The notes: a model not told the origin generated them from the sequence alone. 64,000 nucleotides of DNA from Sphingobium sp. Cam5-1 (GCF_015693305.1 NZ_CP065138.1:2730001-2794000), one strand, 5' to 3'. Shown: positions 9,901 to 19,404, numbered from the stretch's first letter. Translations and numbers: made by a program.

Positions 9901-10555
9901 GGATCGGCGGGAGGCGCTGTGGGAGGCGCGGCGGACGCCGTCCAATGAATTGCCGCTGTTCGCTGCTGCCCGGAAGCGGGACCAGAAGGCGGCGGGAGAA
10001 TTGGGGCAGGAGCCGGACGCGATGTTGCCCGCCATGCCGCTCGCCGAACAAGTCGCGGCCGATTATCAGATGACACGCCTGTCGCTCAAAGGCCATCCGA
10101 TGGAGTTCCTGCGCCCGGTCTTTGCCGCCGAGGGGGTGCTGAGCTGCGCGCAGACATCGGCCGCGAAGAACGGGACGAAGGTGCGGACGGCGGGCGTGGT
10201 GCTGGTGCGGCAGCGGCCGGGCAAGGGCAATGCCGTCTTCATCACGATCGAGGATGAAACGGGGATCGCCAACATCCTGCTGTGGGCGCGACTGTTTGAA
10301 ATGCAGCGGCGGCCGGTGATGGCGTCGCGGCTGATGCTGGTCGAAGGCGAGGTGCAGCGGAGCAAGGAGGGCGTCGTCCACCTGATGGCGAGCCGGGTGC
10401 ATGATCGCACCGCCGAGCTGTCGCGTCTGTCGGATACGCATAAGCCGCAGATCGCTTTGTCGCGGGCGGATGAGTTTGTGCATCCTCAGCATCCCCGGAC
10501 GTCCAGCCATCCGCGCAATGTGCGGATATTGCCCAGGTCTCGGGACTTTCATTGA
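6959..10555 (+). CDS. dnaE2: Error-prone DNA polymerase III alpha subunit DnaE2 (ImuC)
   Basis: DnaE2 is the polymerase of the SOS mutasome. The 1198-residue product starts with a PHP domain (NYSFLHGASHP near residue 52). The C-family polymerase core carries the catalytic aspartates in PDIDVDFEHERREEV near residue 478, followed by the fingers region and a C-terminal OB fold (RTAGVVLVRQRPGKG near residue 1075). ATG 6959 overlaps the imuB stop by four bases (ATGA). The product is much shorter and differently ended than replicative DnaE1, and the imuA-imuB context settles the identity. The GC-rich 3' third (about 9600-10100) has unusually repetitive GCG/GGC codon use. Confidence 0.93.
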   Translation: MKRGKGPDPSKPRSPDRRELDEVEAREKIRQAVRPPVSREGPAFAELGVMSNYSFLHGASHPSDIVAQANHLGLRAIGIADRNSVAGVVRAYVALRDAPDKARAAIIKEKKERGESVELTAQEEAACHTDLRLVVGARLVFVDGTPDILAYPKSRFGWGRLTRLLTKGNMEAVKGDCILTFGDLLSHLDDLLLIVLPLSTARPQEVHKAPPAYPSGDEVVSISHLKLVPPASPPTWQDALRLLHDKAPGCVWLGLTLRYHGRDRRHATAIQQTAREVGVPVIATNDVLYAEATSRPLQDVLSCIRDGVTLKQAGRRLEAHAERHLKSPQEMARLYAAYPQALAETIRFVDQIDFVLTDLKYEYPHEPVPSGWSPDGWLEDLVRRRAKRRYGRRLPPKVRALIGQELRLIRMQRYAYYFLTVHDLVCFARAQKPPILCQGRGSAANSIVCFLLGVTSVDPMKHDLLFSRFVSEERNEPPDIDVDFEHERREEVMQYIYRRYGRERAGIAATVIHYRSRSALREVTKVLGLSEDIAARLSSTVWGSYSSDLGDGRFIDAGFSLDNAEILRLRSLVQQLIRAPFARHLSQHVGGFVLTQNRLDETVPIHNAAMPDRSFIEWDKDDIDALGLMKVDVLALGMLSCIRRAYELMRRHGLGDHDLTVDLDSEDSAVYAMLQKGDSIGVFQVESRAQINMLPRLKPENLYDLTVQVAIVRPGPIEGDMVHPYLRRRAGLEKPEFPSPGYPHNPNELRELLKDTYGVPLFQEQAMKLAIVAAEFTPSEANQLRRSMATFRQVGGMDKFKEKMIGGMVRRGYERDFAERCYSQIEGFGSYGFPESHALSFARLVYVSAWIKCHQPAVFACALLNSQPMGFYAPAQIVRDAREHGVAVHDVDVNMSGWDNALEPLLRSRDMRRGEGEGRALALRLGFRQIDGFREAWAAQMVEAREGGLFTSLEDLARRAGLPARALRLLADADACRSLGQDRREALWEARRTPSNELPLFAAARKRDQKAAGELGQEPDAMLPAMPLAEQVAADYQMTRLSLKGHPMEFLRPVFAAEGVLSCAQTSAAKNGTKVRTAGVVLVRQRPGKGNAVFITIEDETGIANILLWARLFEMQRRPVMASRLMLVEGEVQRSKEGVVHLMASRVHDRTAELSRLSDTHKPQIALSRADEFVHPQHPRTSSHPRNVRILPRSRDFH

Positions 10556-10573
10556 GGGCGAGGATAAGATCAA

Positions 10574-10708
10574 AATCCTCCCTGCGCGTAAGCGTGGGGA
10601 GGGGGACCGCCGGGCAGCGGTGGTGGAGGGGAAATGGCACGACCTGCGCGGCTTCCCCTCCACCAGCCTGCGGCTGGTCCCCCTCCCCATCTTCCGCTGG
10701 GGAGGATT
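10574..10708. repeat. Imperfect inverted repeat of about 135 bp after dnaE2
   Basis: The element begins AATCCTCCC and ends GGGGAGGATT. Inside, GGGGAGGGGGACC near 10596-10608 faces GGTCCCCCTCCCC near 10676-10688, and GGTGGAGGGGAA faces TTCCCCTCCACC. It can fold into a long hairpin and fills most of the gap to the next gene. It resembles dispersed palindromic repeats of sphingomonad genomes; it may also end dnaE2 transcription. Confidence 0.7.
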
Positions 10709-10736
10709 AATGTGTCCGCTTTAACAGGAGAATCCC

Positions 10737-11198
10737 ATGTCCATTCCCGATCTCCCCATCGAAGGCGGTTGCCGGTGCGGGCGTGTGCGTTTCCGGTTGA
10801 GCGAAGCGCCTTGGGGTGAGGCGGCTTGTCATTGTACCGGCTGCCAGAAGATGACGGGCAGCGCTTTTTCCACCACGATCATCATGCCTTCGGGCGGCTT
10901 TGAACTGATTGCGGGCGCCACGGTGATTGGTGGGCTGCATGGCGAAGACGTGCACCATCATCATTGCGACTGGTGCAAGAGCTGGGTCTTCACCAAGCCT
11001 GTCGCCGACATGGGCTTCGTCAATGTGCGAGCAACCATGCTGGACGATGCGAGCTGGTTCGCGCCATGGATGGAAACGCAGACGGCAGAAAAGCTGCCCT
11101 GGGCGCATACCGGCGCGGTGGTCAGCTTCGAACGCTTCCCCGGCATGGACGAATATGAGGGGCTGATCGCCCGCTACCGCGCCGAGCGGCTTCAATAA
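10737..11198 (+). CDS. GFA-family zinc-binding protein
   Basis: The 153-residue product matches the GFA/CENP-V domain family (named after glutathione-dependent formaldehyde-activating enzyme). Zinc-ligand cysteines are visible in GGCRCGRVRF near residue 12, CHCTGCQK near residue 36 and HHHCDWCKSW near residue 80. Most members have no proven reaction, so the formaldehyde role is not assumed. The start follows a good AGGAG site. The last 7 bases overlap the end of tamB on the other strand. Confidence 0.82.
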   Translation: MSIPDLPIEGGCRCGRVRFRLSEAPWGEAACHCTGCQKMTGSAFSTTIIMPSGGFELIAGATVIGGLHGEDVHHHHCDWCKSWVFTKPVADMGFVNVRATMLDDASWFAPWMETQTAEKLPWAHTGAVVSFERFPGMDEYEGLIARYRAERLQ

Positions 11199-14100
11199 TC
11201 CTTCGAATAGCGCAGGTTTGCCGATGATCCGGCGTTGGTGCCGGTCTTCGACAGCAGGCTGAGCGTCTTTGACAGGGAGATTTCCAGCTGGGTGGCGGTG
11301 AAGCCCTTGGGATCGGTGATCACCTCCACATAAATATTGTTGGAGATGTGCTGACCCACTGCCAGCGATGCGCCGCGCCCGGTTTCCTTGTCGCCGCTGA
11401 CGATGCCGATGCGGTCGACGCCAGACGCATTCTGCAACTTGCCCATCGGATTGAGCCCGCCACCACCGCCGCGCAGGCCGTTGAGCGCAGCGGCAAGCTG
11501 GATCGCCTGGGTGGCAGACAGGTTCGCGACATTGTCGCCGAACAGGATGCGGGCCAAAATCTCGTCCTGCGGCAGGGTGGGCGTCGAGATGAAGCTGATG
11601 TCCGGCTTCTGCGCCGTGCCGCCGACCGCGATGCCTGCCGCCACCGTGTTGATCCGGGTTTCGGCGCGGATTGCCAGCACCGGGTTCATCATCGGCCCGT
11701 TGAAGGTGATGATGCCCTGTTCAAGGTCGAACTGATGGCCTGAGAAGCTGTAGCGGCCGCGTATCACCTCGATCTTGCCGACGACGCGCGGGGCCTTTGT
11801 TGTGCCGGTAATGCGCATGTTGGTCTTCCATTCGGAATCAAGGCCCATGCCGGTCAGATAGATTTCATTGTCGGCGCGCACCCGGACGTCGAGCTTCCAG
11901 TCGGCGGGCTTGGCCGCTGCCTGCCGCGACGCGACGCGCTGGTCGAGCAGGTCGGTGCCCTCGCCCTTGCGCCGGACGCCCTGAAGCTGGCGGATGTCGG
12001 CACCGCCCTGCCAGGCGATACGGTATCGGGTTTCGGGAAGCGACAGGTCGCCCTTGATCAGTCCGCCGTCTGCCGCGCTGTTGCTCACGTTGATCGTGCC
12101 GGTGACGACGCTGGTGATGGCCTGGCTGCGGGCGATGCGGGCGCGGTCCAGCTTGATCGCGATGTTCATGGGATAGCCGCTTTCGGCCGCGAGCCCGACG
12201 GAGCCGTTGGCCTGCACCGTGCCGTCGCCAGCTCGGCCCGAAAAGTCGCGTATCTCCAGCCGATCGTTGGTAAAGCGGCCATCAAGACGCATCTGCGTCA
12301 GGCGCGTGCCGAACGTTTCATTTTCATATGTCAGCGCGTTGGCGCGGACGAGGCCGTTGAGGCGCGGGGCGGTGAGGCGGCCGCTGAAATCTGCTGCGAG
12401 GGCGATGGGGCCGGTCAGTTGCTGATCAGCGAGACCGGCGAAGGAGAACAGCACGTCGGCAGGCCCGGCATAGCGTATGCCGCCGCCAAGGGGTGCGGAT
12501 TGAAGCTGCTCTGTCCAGCTTGATCCGGGGCCGGAAGGCGCGAGCGTGGCGATGAAGCGCCCTAATGGCGCGTTGCCGCGTCGGATGAGACCGCGCAGGT
12601 CGCCGCCGCGCCCCGAAAGACGGCCTTCGATCGCCATGGAGACCGGATCGGAGACGGCTGACAGGCTGGAGCGGCGGAAATTATTGATCGCGACGCGTGT
12701 GGTGGCGGTGGGGAAGGAATTGCCGCTCTGGTTGAAATCGATCGCGCCGGTCGCCTTGCCACTGATGCCGAGGCCGGGGCTGGAGATGTTCATAATGGCG
12801 AGGTCGAAATCCTTGAACCGTGCCTGGAGGGCGGTCTGGTTGCCGAAGCGTCCGGCGAGATCGACCCGACCTTGAGGCATGACGAGCGTTGCTGGCTCCA
12901 GTCGGTAGCCTTGGGGTTCGATGCGGATGATCGCGGGCTGGGCGAAGCGGAAGGGAATGTTGCTCGCCTTGCCTTCCAGCGCGACGGCGTAGAGGTTCGG
13001 GCGCAGCGCCGCATTGACGGCGATGGAGAAGGGCACGCCGGTCGATCCGTCGGCGACCAACTGCGCGCGGCCCCGGCCGCCCTGATAATTGATCCGGGCG
13101 CGGCTCTTTCGCACGACATAGTCGCCATAGGCGGCGTTCGCCATCTGGACATCGGCGGTGATGCGTGGCTGGTCGGTGAGCACGATGTCCGCCGTCACGA
13201 GGGCGCGGCCGATCACCACGTCGGCTTCGCCGGGCAGGCGGGCGTTGCTGGCCGTGGCGTTCACCGCGATGCCCTGTGCTTTGCCGATGGCGGAGAGCCG
13301 CGCCGCGCCGGTGATGCCGGACCCGTTCATGGCCAACTGTCCGGCGAAAGGTCCGGCGGCGGTCTGTTGGAGGCGGCCGTTCATGTCGATGCCCGCGAAG
13401 CGTGCGCGGGTGATGTCGATGGTGAGCGGACCCTTGGCCGTACGGATCAGCACATTGGCGAAGAAGGGGCCATAGGCAGAGCCGCCGGTCGCCTCCAGCC
13501 GGTAGCCGCCAGCCTCGCCATTCAGCTTGGCGACGACATTGGAGAGCTGCACGCCGACATTGGGGCGAGCCGCGCGCAGGACTGCCTGGGGCCGCTCCAT
13601 CGTACCGCGCACGCTGAGCGCGAGCGGGCCATATTGGTTCGACGTGGCGGCGGCGTCGAAGGTGATCGCGCCATTGGTGTCGTAGCTGCCTGATCCGGAA
13701 TGGATGCGGAAATTGGGCGCGGCACCCTTGAGGTCCATCAGCGTGAACTTGCCTTCCGGCGTCATGCCGATACGGCCCGACGCGATGGCATTGCCGCCCA
13801 GGAAATCGCGCACCGAGGCGTTTTCCCAACGTGACGTGCGGACGCCGAACTTGCCCGAAAGGCCCCAGCCGCCCTTGGGTCCGGGCACCAGCTTCACATC
13901 GGTGTTGAGGTTGACGATGCCGACGCCGTCGATCTTGTAATCATTCACCCGCCCCTTGAGCGCGCCCCGGTAGATGGCCTTGTCGAGGTCGGCGAGGACA
14001 ATGGCGGTGGCATCCACCCGGTCGCTGTCGATCTTGAGGTTGTCGCTGATCAGCTTGCCGGCTGAATAGGCGAAGTCGCCCTTGACGCGCAGATTCTGGA

Positions 14101-15406
14101 GCAGCCCACCCGCTGCGGCATTGAGACCGGTGACGCGCTGCGCGGTCGCGTTGACGGGGATGCGGATGCGGTCAGCGTCGATCACTGCGCGGCCGCTGGC
14201 TTTCAGGCCCTCGATCCCGGTCTGGTCGAAGGCGAGCATCGCGGCGCTCAGGTCATAGTCGATGAAGGGTGTGGCCATCGGCCCGTCGAGGATGATCGAA
14301 GCGCGCACATCGTTGCCGCGCACCTTTTCCATGATTGCGCCGGGCGTCAGCAGCGCGGCGTCGATCTTGAGGCCGCTGAACTGGCTTTTGCCGAGGTCGA
14401 TGAGGCCATTCGCCGTGGCGGCGAGGGCAGTGGAGCGCAACGTACCCTTCAGGTTCACGCGCCGCTCATTGAGCCCGGCGAAGAGATCGACATCGAGGGC
14501 TGGTGCGGTCAGCGGGTCCACGGTTCCGGCAAAGACGAGGCCCGGGCGCACTGGACCCTTGGCCGTGAAGTTGCCGTCACGTGCGGCAAGGGCGATGTTT
14601 GCGAGCTGCCCCTTTGGCGAGGTTGCGACGATCCGGCCGTTCCACGCCTGCCATGTGCCGCGTCCGTCGAGCGTTGCGGTTAGGCCATCGGTAAGCCCGC
14701 TCATCTTTGCGATCACGCCGCCTTTGGGCGCGGTCAGCGTGCCTTTCATGGCGAGGCGATTCTGTTCGGGGACTGCGTCGAGCCAGGCCTGAAGCCGGTC
14801 GCCGCTATCGACGACGGCGTTGGCGCTAAGCTGCGCGCGGCCGTCGGCGATGTGGGTGACGCCATCGATGGCGATTTCGCGCTTCTGGCCGATCACGGGC
14901 CGAGCCAGCACGAATTTAGCGATCTTCAGCCGATCGACGTCGATGTCGAGGTCGGGGAGGATCGGCGCATTGGGATCGCTTTTCGTGACGTTGAACTGCG
15001 GGCTGCGGGCTAGCACGACCAGCGGGCTTTCCAGCAGCCGGACGGAGATATGGTTGTTGAGGTAGCGGAAGGGACTCCACACGACATGGACGCGGGGAGA
15101 TACGGCGAAAGGCCCCTTGGGATCTCGCAGGACGAGGTCGTGGATGACCATGTCGCTATAGACCGATCCCTCGATGCGGCCGACTTCGATCGCCATGCCA
15201 GATTCGAGCTTGAGCGCCGCGATCTGGCGGATCAGGAATTTTTTGCCTGGCTGCGTGTTGAGGAACAGCAGCAACCCCGCGACAAGCACGACGAGGCCGA
15301 CGATCAGGCCCACGACGCCCAGCACGATCTTCTGCCAGAGCGGCCGTCCTTCCCGGATGACCACGGTCTGGCTTTCCGGAGCGGAAGGAGGCGTGTCTTC
15401 GGCCAT
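11192..15406 (-). CDS. tamB: TamB, translocation and assembly module inner-membrane subunit
   Basis: TamB (AsmA-like superfamily) spans the periplasm as a long beta structure and works with TamA in outer-membrane assembly and probably lipid transport. The 1404-residue product has one N-terminal membrane helix (residues 25-50, IVLGVVGLIVGLVVLVAGLL), a very long repetitive beta-rich body, and the conserved C-terminal TamB domain (DEILARILFGDNVANLSATQ near residue 1290). It starts one base into the tamA stop codon (TGATG on the minus strand), so the two form one transcription unit with coupled translation. Confidence 0.93.
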   Translation of the reverse strand: MAEDTPPSAPESQTVVIREGRPLWQKIVLGVVGLIVGLVVLVAGLLLFLNTQPGKKFLIRQIAALKLESGMAIEVGRIEGSVYSDMVIHDLVLRDPKGPFAVSPRVHVVWSPFRYLNNHISVRLLESPLVVLARSPQFNVTKSDPNAPILPDLDIDVDRLKIAKFVLARPVIGQKREIAIDGVTHIADGRAQLSANAVVDSGDRLQAWLDAVPEQNRLAMKGTLTAPKGGVIAKMSGLTDGLTATLDGRGTWQAWNGRIVATSPKGQLANIALAARDGNFTAKGPVRPGLVFAGTVDPLTAPALDVDLFAGLNERRVNLKGTLRSTALAATANGLIDLGKSQFSGLKIDAALLTPGAIMEKVRGNDVRASIILDGPMATPFIDYDLSAAMLAFDQTGIEGLKASGRAVIDADRIRIPVNATAQRVTGLNAAAGGLLQNLRVKGDFAYSAGKLISDNLKIDSDRVDATAIVLADLDKAIYRGALKGRVNDYKIDGVGIVNLNTDVKLVPGPKGGWGLSGKFGVRTSRWENASVRDFLGGNAIASGRIGMTPEGKFTLMDLKGAAPNFRIHSGSGSYDTNGAITFDAAATSNQYGPLALSVRGTMERPQAVLRAARPNVGVQLSNVVAKLNGEAGGYRLEATGGSAYGPFFANVLIRTAKGPLTIDITRARFAGIDMNGRLQQTAAGPFAGQLAMNGSGITGAARLSAIGKAQGIAVNATASNARLPGEADVVIGRALVTADIVLTDQPRITADVQMANAAYGDYVVRKSRARINYQGGRGRAQLVADGSTGVPFSIAVNAALRPNLYAVALEGKASNIPFRFAQPAIIRIEPQGYRLEPATLVMPQGRVDLAGRFGNQTALQARFKDFDLAIMNISSPGLGISGKATGAIDFNQSGNSFPTATTRVAINNFRRSSLSAVSDPVSMAIEGRLSGRGGDLRGLIRRGNAPLGRFIATLAPSGPGSSWTEQLQSAPLGGGIRYAGPADVLFSFAGLADQQLTGPIALAADFSGRLTAPRLNGLVRANALTYENETFGTRLTQMRLDGRFTNDRLEIRDFSGRAGDGTVQANGSVGLAAESGYPMNIAIKLDRARIARSQAITSVVTGTINVSNSAADGGLIKGDLSLPETRYRIAWQGGADIRQLQGVRRKGEGTDLLDQRVASRQAAAKPADWKLDVRVRADNEIYLTGMGLDSEWKTNMRITGTTKAPRVVGKIEVIRGRYSFSGHQFDLEQGIITFNGPMMNPVLAIRAETRINTVAAGIAVGGTAQKPDISFISTPTLPQDEILARILFGDNVANLSATQAIQLAAALNGLRGGGGGLNPMGKLQNASGVDRIGIVSGDKETGRGASLAVGQHISNNIYVEVITDPKGFTATQLEISLSKTLSLLSKTGTNAGSSANLRYSKDY

Positions 15407-17508
15407 CAGAAAGCCTGCCCAATGCCGATATAGAGGGTGAATTTGGACTCGCCCGGCTGCCGGTTGATCGGCATGGCTATGTCTGCCCGGAAGGGACCGA
15501 AGTCGGTATAGAAGCGGCCGCCCAAGCCTACGCCATAGCGAATGTCGGAGAATTTCGGGATGGCGCTTTCATAGACTTGCCCCGCGTCAACGAAGGCGAC
15601 CACGCCGTAATTGCCGAAACGGTAACGGCCCTCGACGGCGAACTCATTGACGGATCGGCCGCCTACGGGATCGTCATTGACGTCCTTTGGCCCCAGTTCC
15701 TGATAGCCAAAGCCGCGCACCGACCCGCCGCCGCCCGCATAGACCCGGCGGGAAGGCGCGATCTGGTCACGCGATGCGCCGCTGATCGTGCCAAGCCGCG
15801 TCCGAGCCGCGATCACCAGCGCATCGGAAACGGGATAATAGCCGCTGAGATCAAAGGTGCCGCGCACATAGGGTGACAGATTGCCTTGCAGGGACGCTTC
15901 AGGTGACAGGCGCAGATTGGCGCGGAAGCCTTTGGTGGGATTGAGCAGGTCGTCCGATCGGTCGTAGCCAAGCTGCACCGGCAGCGCGCCGATGAAATAG
16001 GTCAGCCGCCGCTTTTCCGCCGTTGCCAGATCGATGGTCGTCTGCTCGTTCGACAGCAGGACTTCCGCGCCGTAGGTGTAGGTCCAGCGTTTCTGGAAAA
16101 TCGGCGTGGACTGCCGCGCCCAGCTGATGTTGAGGCCCGCGGTAAAGGCTTCATAGGCATCGTAATTTTGGTGGTTGAGCAGGACGCCCGTCTGGAAGGT
16201 CTTGTCCCGCTTGCCGGCGTTGGAGCGGCGGAAGGTGCCGGCAACGCCCTGTTCCTGCGTGCCCGCGATCACCTTCGCGATCAGCGCGCCTTCTGGCGGG
16301 AAGAGATTGCGGTGCGTCCATGTGCCTTCGGCGCGGAAGCCTTGCCCCGTGCCATAGCCAAGCTCGCCCGCCAGCGTGCGGGGCGGACCCGCCTCCTGAT
16401 CGACATGCAGGTCGACATATTCGGTGCCATCGGGGCCGGGTTCGTTGGTGCGCACCGGATCGACCGCGACGCTGGAGAAGAGGCCCGTCGCGACGAGGGC
16501 GCGGCGCAGGTCATCCACCTTGCGGCTGTCGTAAAGCTCGCCGGGTTTGAAGCGACTGATGACCTTCATATGGTCAGCGCCAAAGGCCTGCTTGCGGCCC
16601 GAGGTTGTGATCCCACGGAACGATCCGCGCGGGCCGACATCGACAGGCAGGGTATAGTCGCCGGTGATCGTCGCGGGGTCGAGCAATATGTCCCGTTCCC
16701 CGACCTTGGCGAAGGGATAGCCATTTTCGGGCAGCTTCACCCCGACATTGGCCTCCGCGCTTTCCACGTCAGCGGCCACGATATAGTCGCCGGTGTTGAG
16801 CGGCAGGCTGTCGCGGACAAGGCCTGGCGGCACCGTTGGCCCGGCGTTGATGACGATGTCGCCGATCTTGTACCGCTTGCCTGGCGTGACGGACAGCACA
16901 GCCTTCAGCGTGCCGTTGCCGCTCTGGTCGAGCGAGGCGAGCGCGGTCGCGTCATAATAGCCCTCCGAATAAAGCAGCCGCACGGCGAGAGCTTCATCCT
17001 CATGCGCGCGCGCCTGCACCATGGCGGCGGTATCGGCGCGCCCCTTGCCATCGACCAATGCTGACTCGCCCCGGAATTCGTCCTCAAGGCCGGTTTTGCC
17101 GAAACCGTCGATCTCAACGGCATAGTGGATCTCGGGCGTCTTTTCGTGCGGGCTGTCGTTTGCCACCTCAGTCGGCACGGTTACGCTGTCGAGCGGGGCC
17201 AAGGGCTGTACCAGTTCCGCTTCCGCTGGGGGTTCGGTGGCGGGCGGCAGTTCGGCGGGCGCGCTGGCCTGCGGCATTTGCTGATCGATCCAGCTGTCTA
17301 CCGAGGGTAGCGGACTGGCAGGGTTGGCGGGGTTACTCTCGCCAGCCTTGGGTAATCGCGCTTCAAACTCGTCGTCGGGCAGGATTGGCGGCTCTTGCCC
17401 GGCAGCAACCGTACCAGCAGATGTCTGGGCTTGCAGCGACAGGGGTGACGCAGCGATCATCAGAACGCCCAAGGCACGCCGGGCGCGTTTCGCCTGCCTG
17501 AAACCCAT
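15406..17508 (-). CDS. tamA: TamA, Omp85-family outer-membrane protein
   Basis: The 700-residue product has an N-terminal signal peptide ending near SLQAQ, a Pro-rich linker, POTRA domains (residues ~120-390) and a C-terminal 16-strand Omp85 barrel. The barrel contains the conserved VYAGGGGSVRGFGYQELGP segment near residue 595 and ends in an aromatic residue (IGIGQAF). Together with the overlapping tamB this identifies TamA rather than BamA, which would be longer and sit beside skp/lpxD. It is divergent from recJ across 129 bp. Confidence 0.92.
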   Translation of the reverse strand: MGFRQAKRARRALGVLMIAASPLSLQAQTSAGTVAAGQEPPILPDDEFEARLPKAGESNPANPASPLPSVDSWIDQQMPQASAPAELPPATEPPAEAELVQPLAPLDSVTVPTEVANDSPHEKTPEIHYAVEIDGFGKTGLEDEFRGESALVDGKGRADTAAMVQARAHEDEALAVRLLYSEGYYDATALASLDQSGNGTLKAVLSVTPGKRYKIGDIVINAGPTVPPGLVRDSLPLNTGDYIVAADVESAEANVGVKLPENGYPFAKVGERDILLDPATITGDYTLPVDVGPRGSFRGITTSGRKQAFGADHMKVISRFKPGELYDSRKVDDLRRALVATGLFSSVAVDPVRTNEPGPDGTEYVDLHVDQEAGPPRTLAGELGYGTGQGFRAEGTWTHRNLFPPEGALIAKVIAGTQEQGVAGTFRRSNAGKRDKTFQTGVLLNHQNYDAYEAFTAGLNISWARQSTPIFQKRWTYTYGAEVLLSNEQTTIDLATAEKRRLTYFIGALPVQLGYDRSDDLLNPTKGFRANLRLSPEASLQGNLSPYVRGTFDLSGYYPVSDALVIAARTRLGTISGASRDQIAPSRRVYAGGGGSVRGFGYQELGPKDVNDDPVGGRSVNEFAVEGRYRFGNYGVVAFVDAGQVYESAIPKFSDIRYGVGLGGRFYTDFGPFRADIAMPINRQPGESKFTLYIGIGQAF

Positions 17509-17637
17509 GTAAATTCAGCCGCCCCTTTCCGTCCGCCGTGCACGCGGGGAAGACGAATACGCGCAAAGGCTTGTTTCGGTTCCGTCGTGGGCCGTGAACC
17601 GCTTCCCTCGGGCGTCGGCCCGGTTTAGGGATCAGAA

Positions 17638-19404
17638 ATGACCATAGCGCTGAATGTATCCCGCTCTATCCTTGGACAACCGTGGCGCTGGCGGGGCGCA
17701 GGCGCGGATGCGCGGGAGCCCGGCTATCTGCCCGACGACCTGGTCACACAGTTGTTGCTGGCCCGTGGCTGTCCGCGCGAAGCCGTGGAGGCGCATCGCA
17801 ACCCGACCATCCGCCACTTCATGCCCGATCCCAGCTTGTTCCGCGACATGGACAGCGCTGCCGAACGGCTGGCGGATGCGGTGCAGCGCGGCGAGCACGT
17901 CCGTATCTTCGGCGACTATGATGTGGACGGCGCAACCAGCGCGGCCTTGCTGATCCGTCTGCTGCGTGACCTTGGCCTGTCCGCCCGGCCCTACATCCCG
18001 GATCGGCTGATGGAAGGCTATGGTCCCTCGGGCGAGGCATTGGTGCGGCTGGCCGGGGAAGGGGCAACGCTGATCGTCACCGTCGATTGCGGCGCCCAGG
18101 CGTTCGAGGCGCTTGCAATGGCGAAGGCTGTGGGCGTCGATGTCGTGGTGGTCGATCACCATAAATGCGCCGCCGCGCTTCCCGAGGCTTTTGCGCTGGT
18201 GAACCCCAATCGGCTTGACGAGGTTGAGGAGGCGGCCGCTCATGGCCATCTGGCGGCGGTGGGGGTTGCATTTCTCTTGGGCGCCGCGCTTATCCGCGTG
18301 TTACGCAAGCGGGGATGGTTCGCGCAACGGGCCGAGCCTGCCCTGATGGAATTGCTCGACATCGTGGCGCTGGGCACCGTGGCGGACGTGGCGCAACTCA
18401 AGGGGCTTAACCGCGCCTTTGTCGCACAGGGCCTTAAGGTCATGGCAAAGCGCCGCAACATCGGCATCTCCGCGCTGATCGACGCGAGCCGCCTTAGCCG
18501 TGCGCCATTATGCCATGATCTGGGATTTGCGCTTGGTCCCCGCATCAACGCTGGCGGGCGGGTAGGCAAGGCTGATCTGGGCGTGCGCCTGCTGACGACG
18601 GAAGATCCGATCGAGGCCGCGAGCATCGCTGCCGAGTTGGACCAGTTCAACGAGGAACGTCGCGTGATCGAGGCGGCGGTACAGGTCGAGGCAGAGGAAC
18701 TGCTCGCGGCGCAGGGCAACCGGGCCGTGGCGCTGATCGCTGGAGCTGGCTGGCATCCCGGCGTGATCGGCATCGTCGCCGGACGCATCAAGGAGAAGGC
18801 GGGGCGTCCCGCGATCGTCGTGGCGATTGACGAGGCGGGTACGGGCAAGGGCTCCGGCCGTTCGATCTCCGGCGTTGATCTTGGCGCGGCCGTGCTGGCG
18901 GCCAAGGATAGCGGTTTGCTGGTTGCTGGTGGCGGTCACGCCATGGCGGCAGGGCTGACCGTCGCGGCTGACAAGCTGGATGCGCTGGCTGATTTTCTGG
19001 ACGAAAGGCTCGCTCCTGCCGTCGCCCGTGCCCGCGATGACCGCGCATTGTTGATCGACGCCGTGCTTGCCCCGGCGGGCGTCAACCCGGACTTCGTGGC
19101 CGCGATCGAGGCAGGCGGCCCCTATGGCGCTGGCTGGCCCTCTCCGCTCATCGCGGCAGGACCGATGCGCGTCATCAAGGCCGATGTCGTCGGCAATGGT
19201 CATCTGCGCGCCGTCATGGCGGGGGACGATGGTCGCTCCATCAAGACCATCGCCTTCCGCCAGGCGGAGAGCGAGTTGGGGCAAGCCATTCTCGGCGCAC
19301 CGCGCGACCGCCGCCTGTGGGTCGCGGGCCGTGCAAAGATCGACGATTGGGGCAGCCGACCCGCTGCTGAACTGCATCTGGAAGATGCAGCCTGGGCCGA
19401 TTGA
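17638..19404 (+). CDS. recJ: Single-stranded-DNA 5'-3' exonuclease RecJ
   Basis: RecJ resects 5' ends in RecF-pathway recombination and mismatch repair. The 588-residue product shows the DHH phosphoesterase motifs: FGDYDVDGATSA near residue 97, VTVDCG near residue 148, and the name-giving DHHK near residue 173. The DHHA1 domain has GGGHAMAAG near residue 432, and a C-terminal OB fold follows. Length and motif order are normal for the family. It lies directly upstream of tRNA-Glu. Confidence 0.95.
   Translation: MTIALNVSRSILGQPWRWRGAGADAREPGYLPDDLVTQLLLARGCPREAVEAHRNPTIRHFMPDPSLFRDMDSAAERLADAVQRGEHVRIFGDYDVDGATSAALLIRLLRDLGLSARPYIPDRLMEGYGPSGEALVRLAGEGATLIVTVDCGAQAFEALAMAKAVGVDVVVVDHHKCAAALPEAFALVNPNRLDEVEEAAAHGHLAAVGVAFLLGAALIRVLRKRGWFAQRAEPALMELLDIVALGTVADVAQLKGLNRAFVAQGLKVMAKRRNIGISALIDASRLSRAPLCHDLGFALGPRINAGGRVGKADLGVRLLTTEDPIEAASIAAELDQFNEERRVIEAAVQVEAEELLAAQGNRAVALIAGAGWHPGVIGIVAGRIKEKAGRPAIVVAIDEAGTGKGSGRSISGVDLGAAVLAAKDSGLLVAGGGHAMAAGLTVAADKLDALADFLDERLAPAVARARDDRALLIDAVLAPAGVNPDFVAAIEAGGPYGAGWPSPLIAAGPMRVIKADVVGNGHLRAVMAGDDGRSIKTIAFRQAESELGQAILGAPRDRRLWVAGRAKIDDWGSRPAAELHLEDAAWAD

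Noticed and set aside
8594-10690. 698-codon open frame on the minus strand
   Set aside because: It lies entirely antisense to dnaE2 and the repeat after it, has His/Arg/Pro/Gln-rich shadow composition and no ribosome site.
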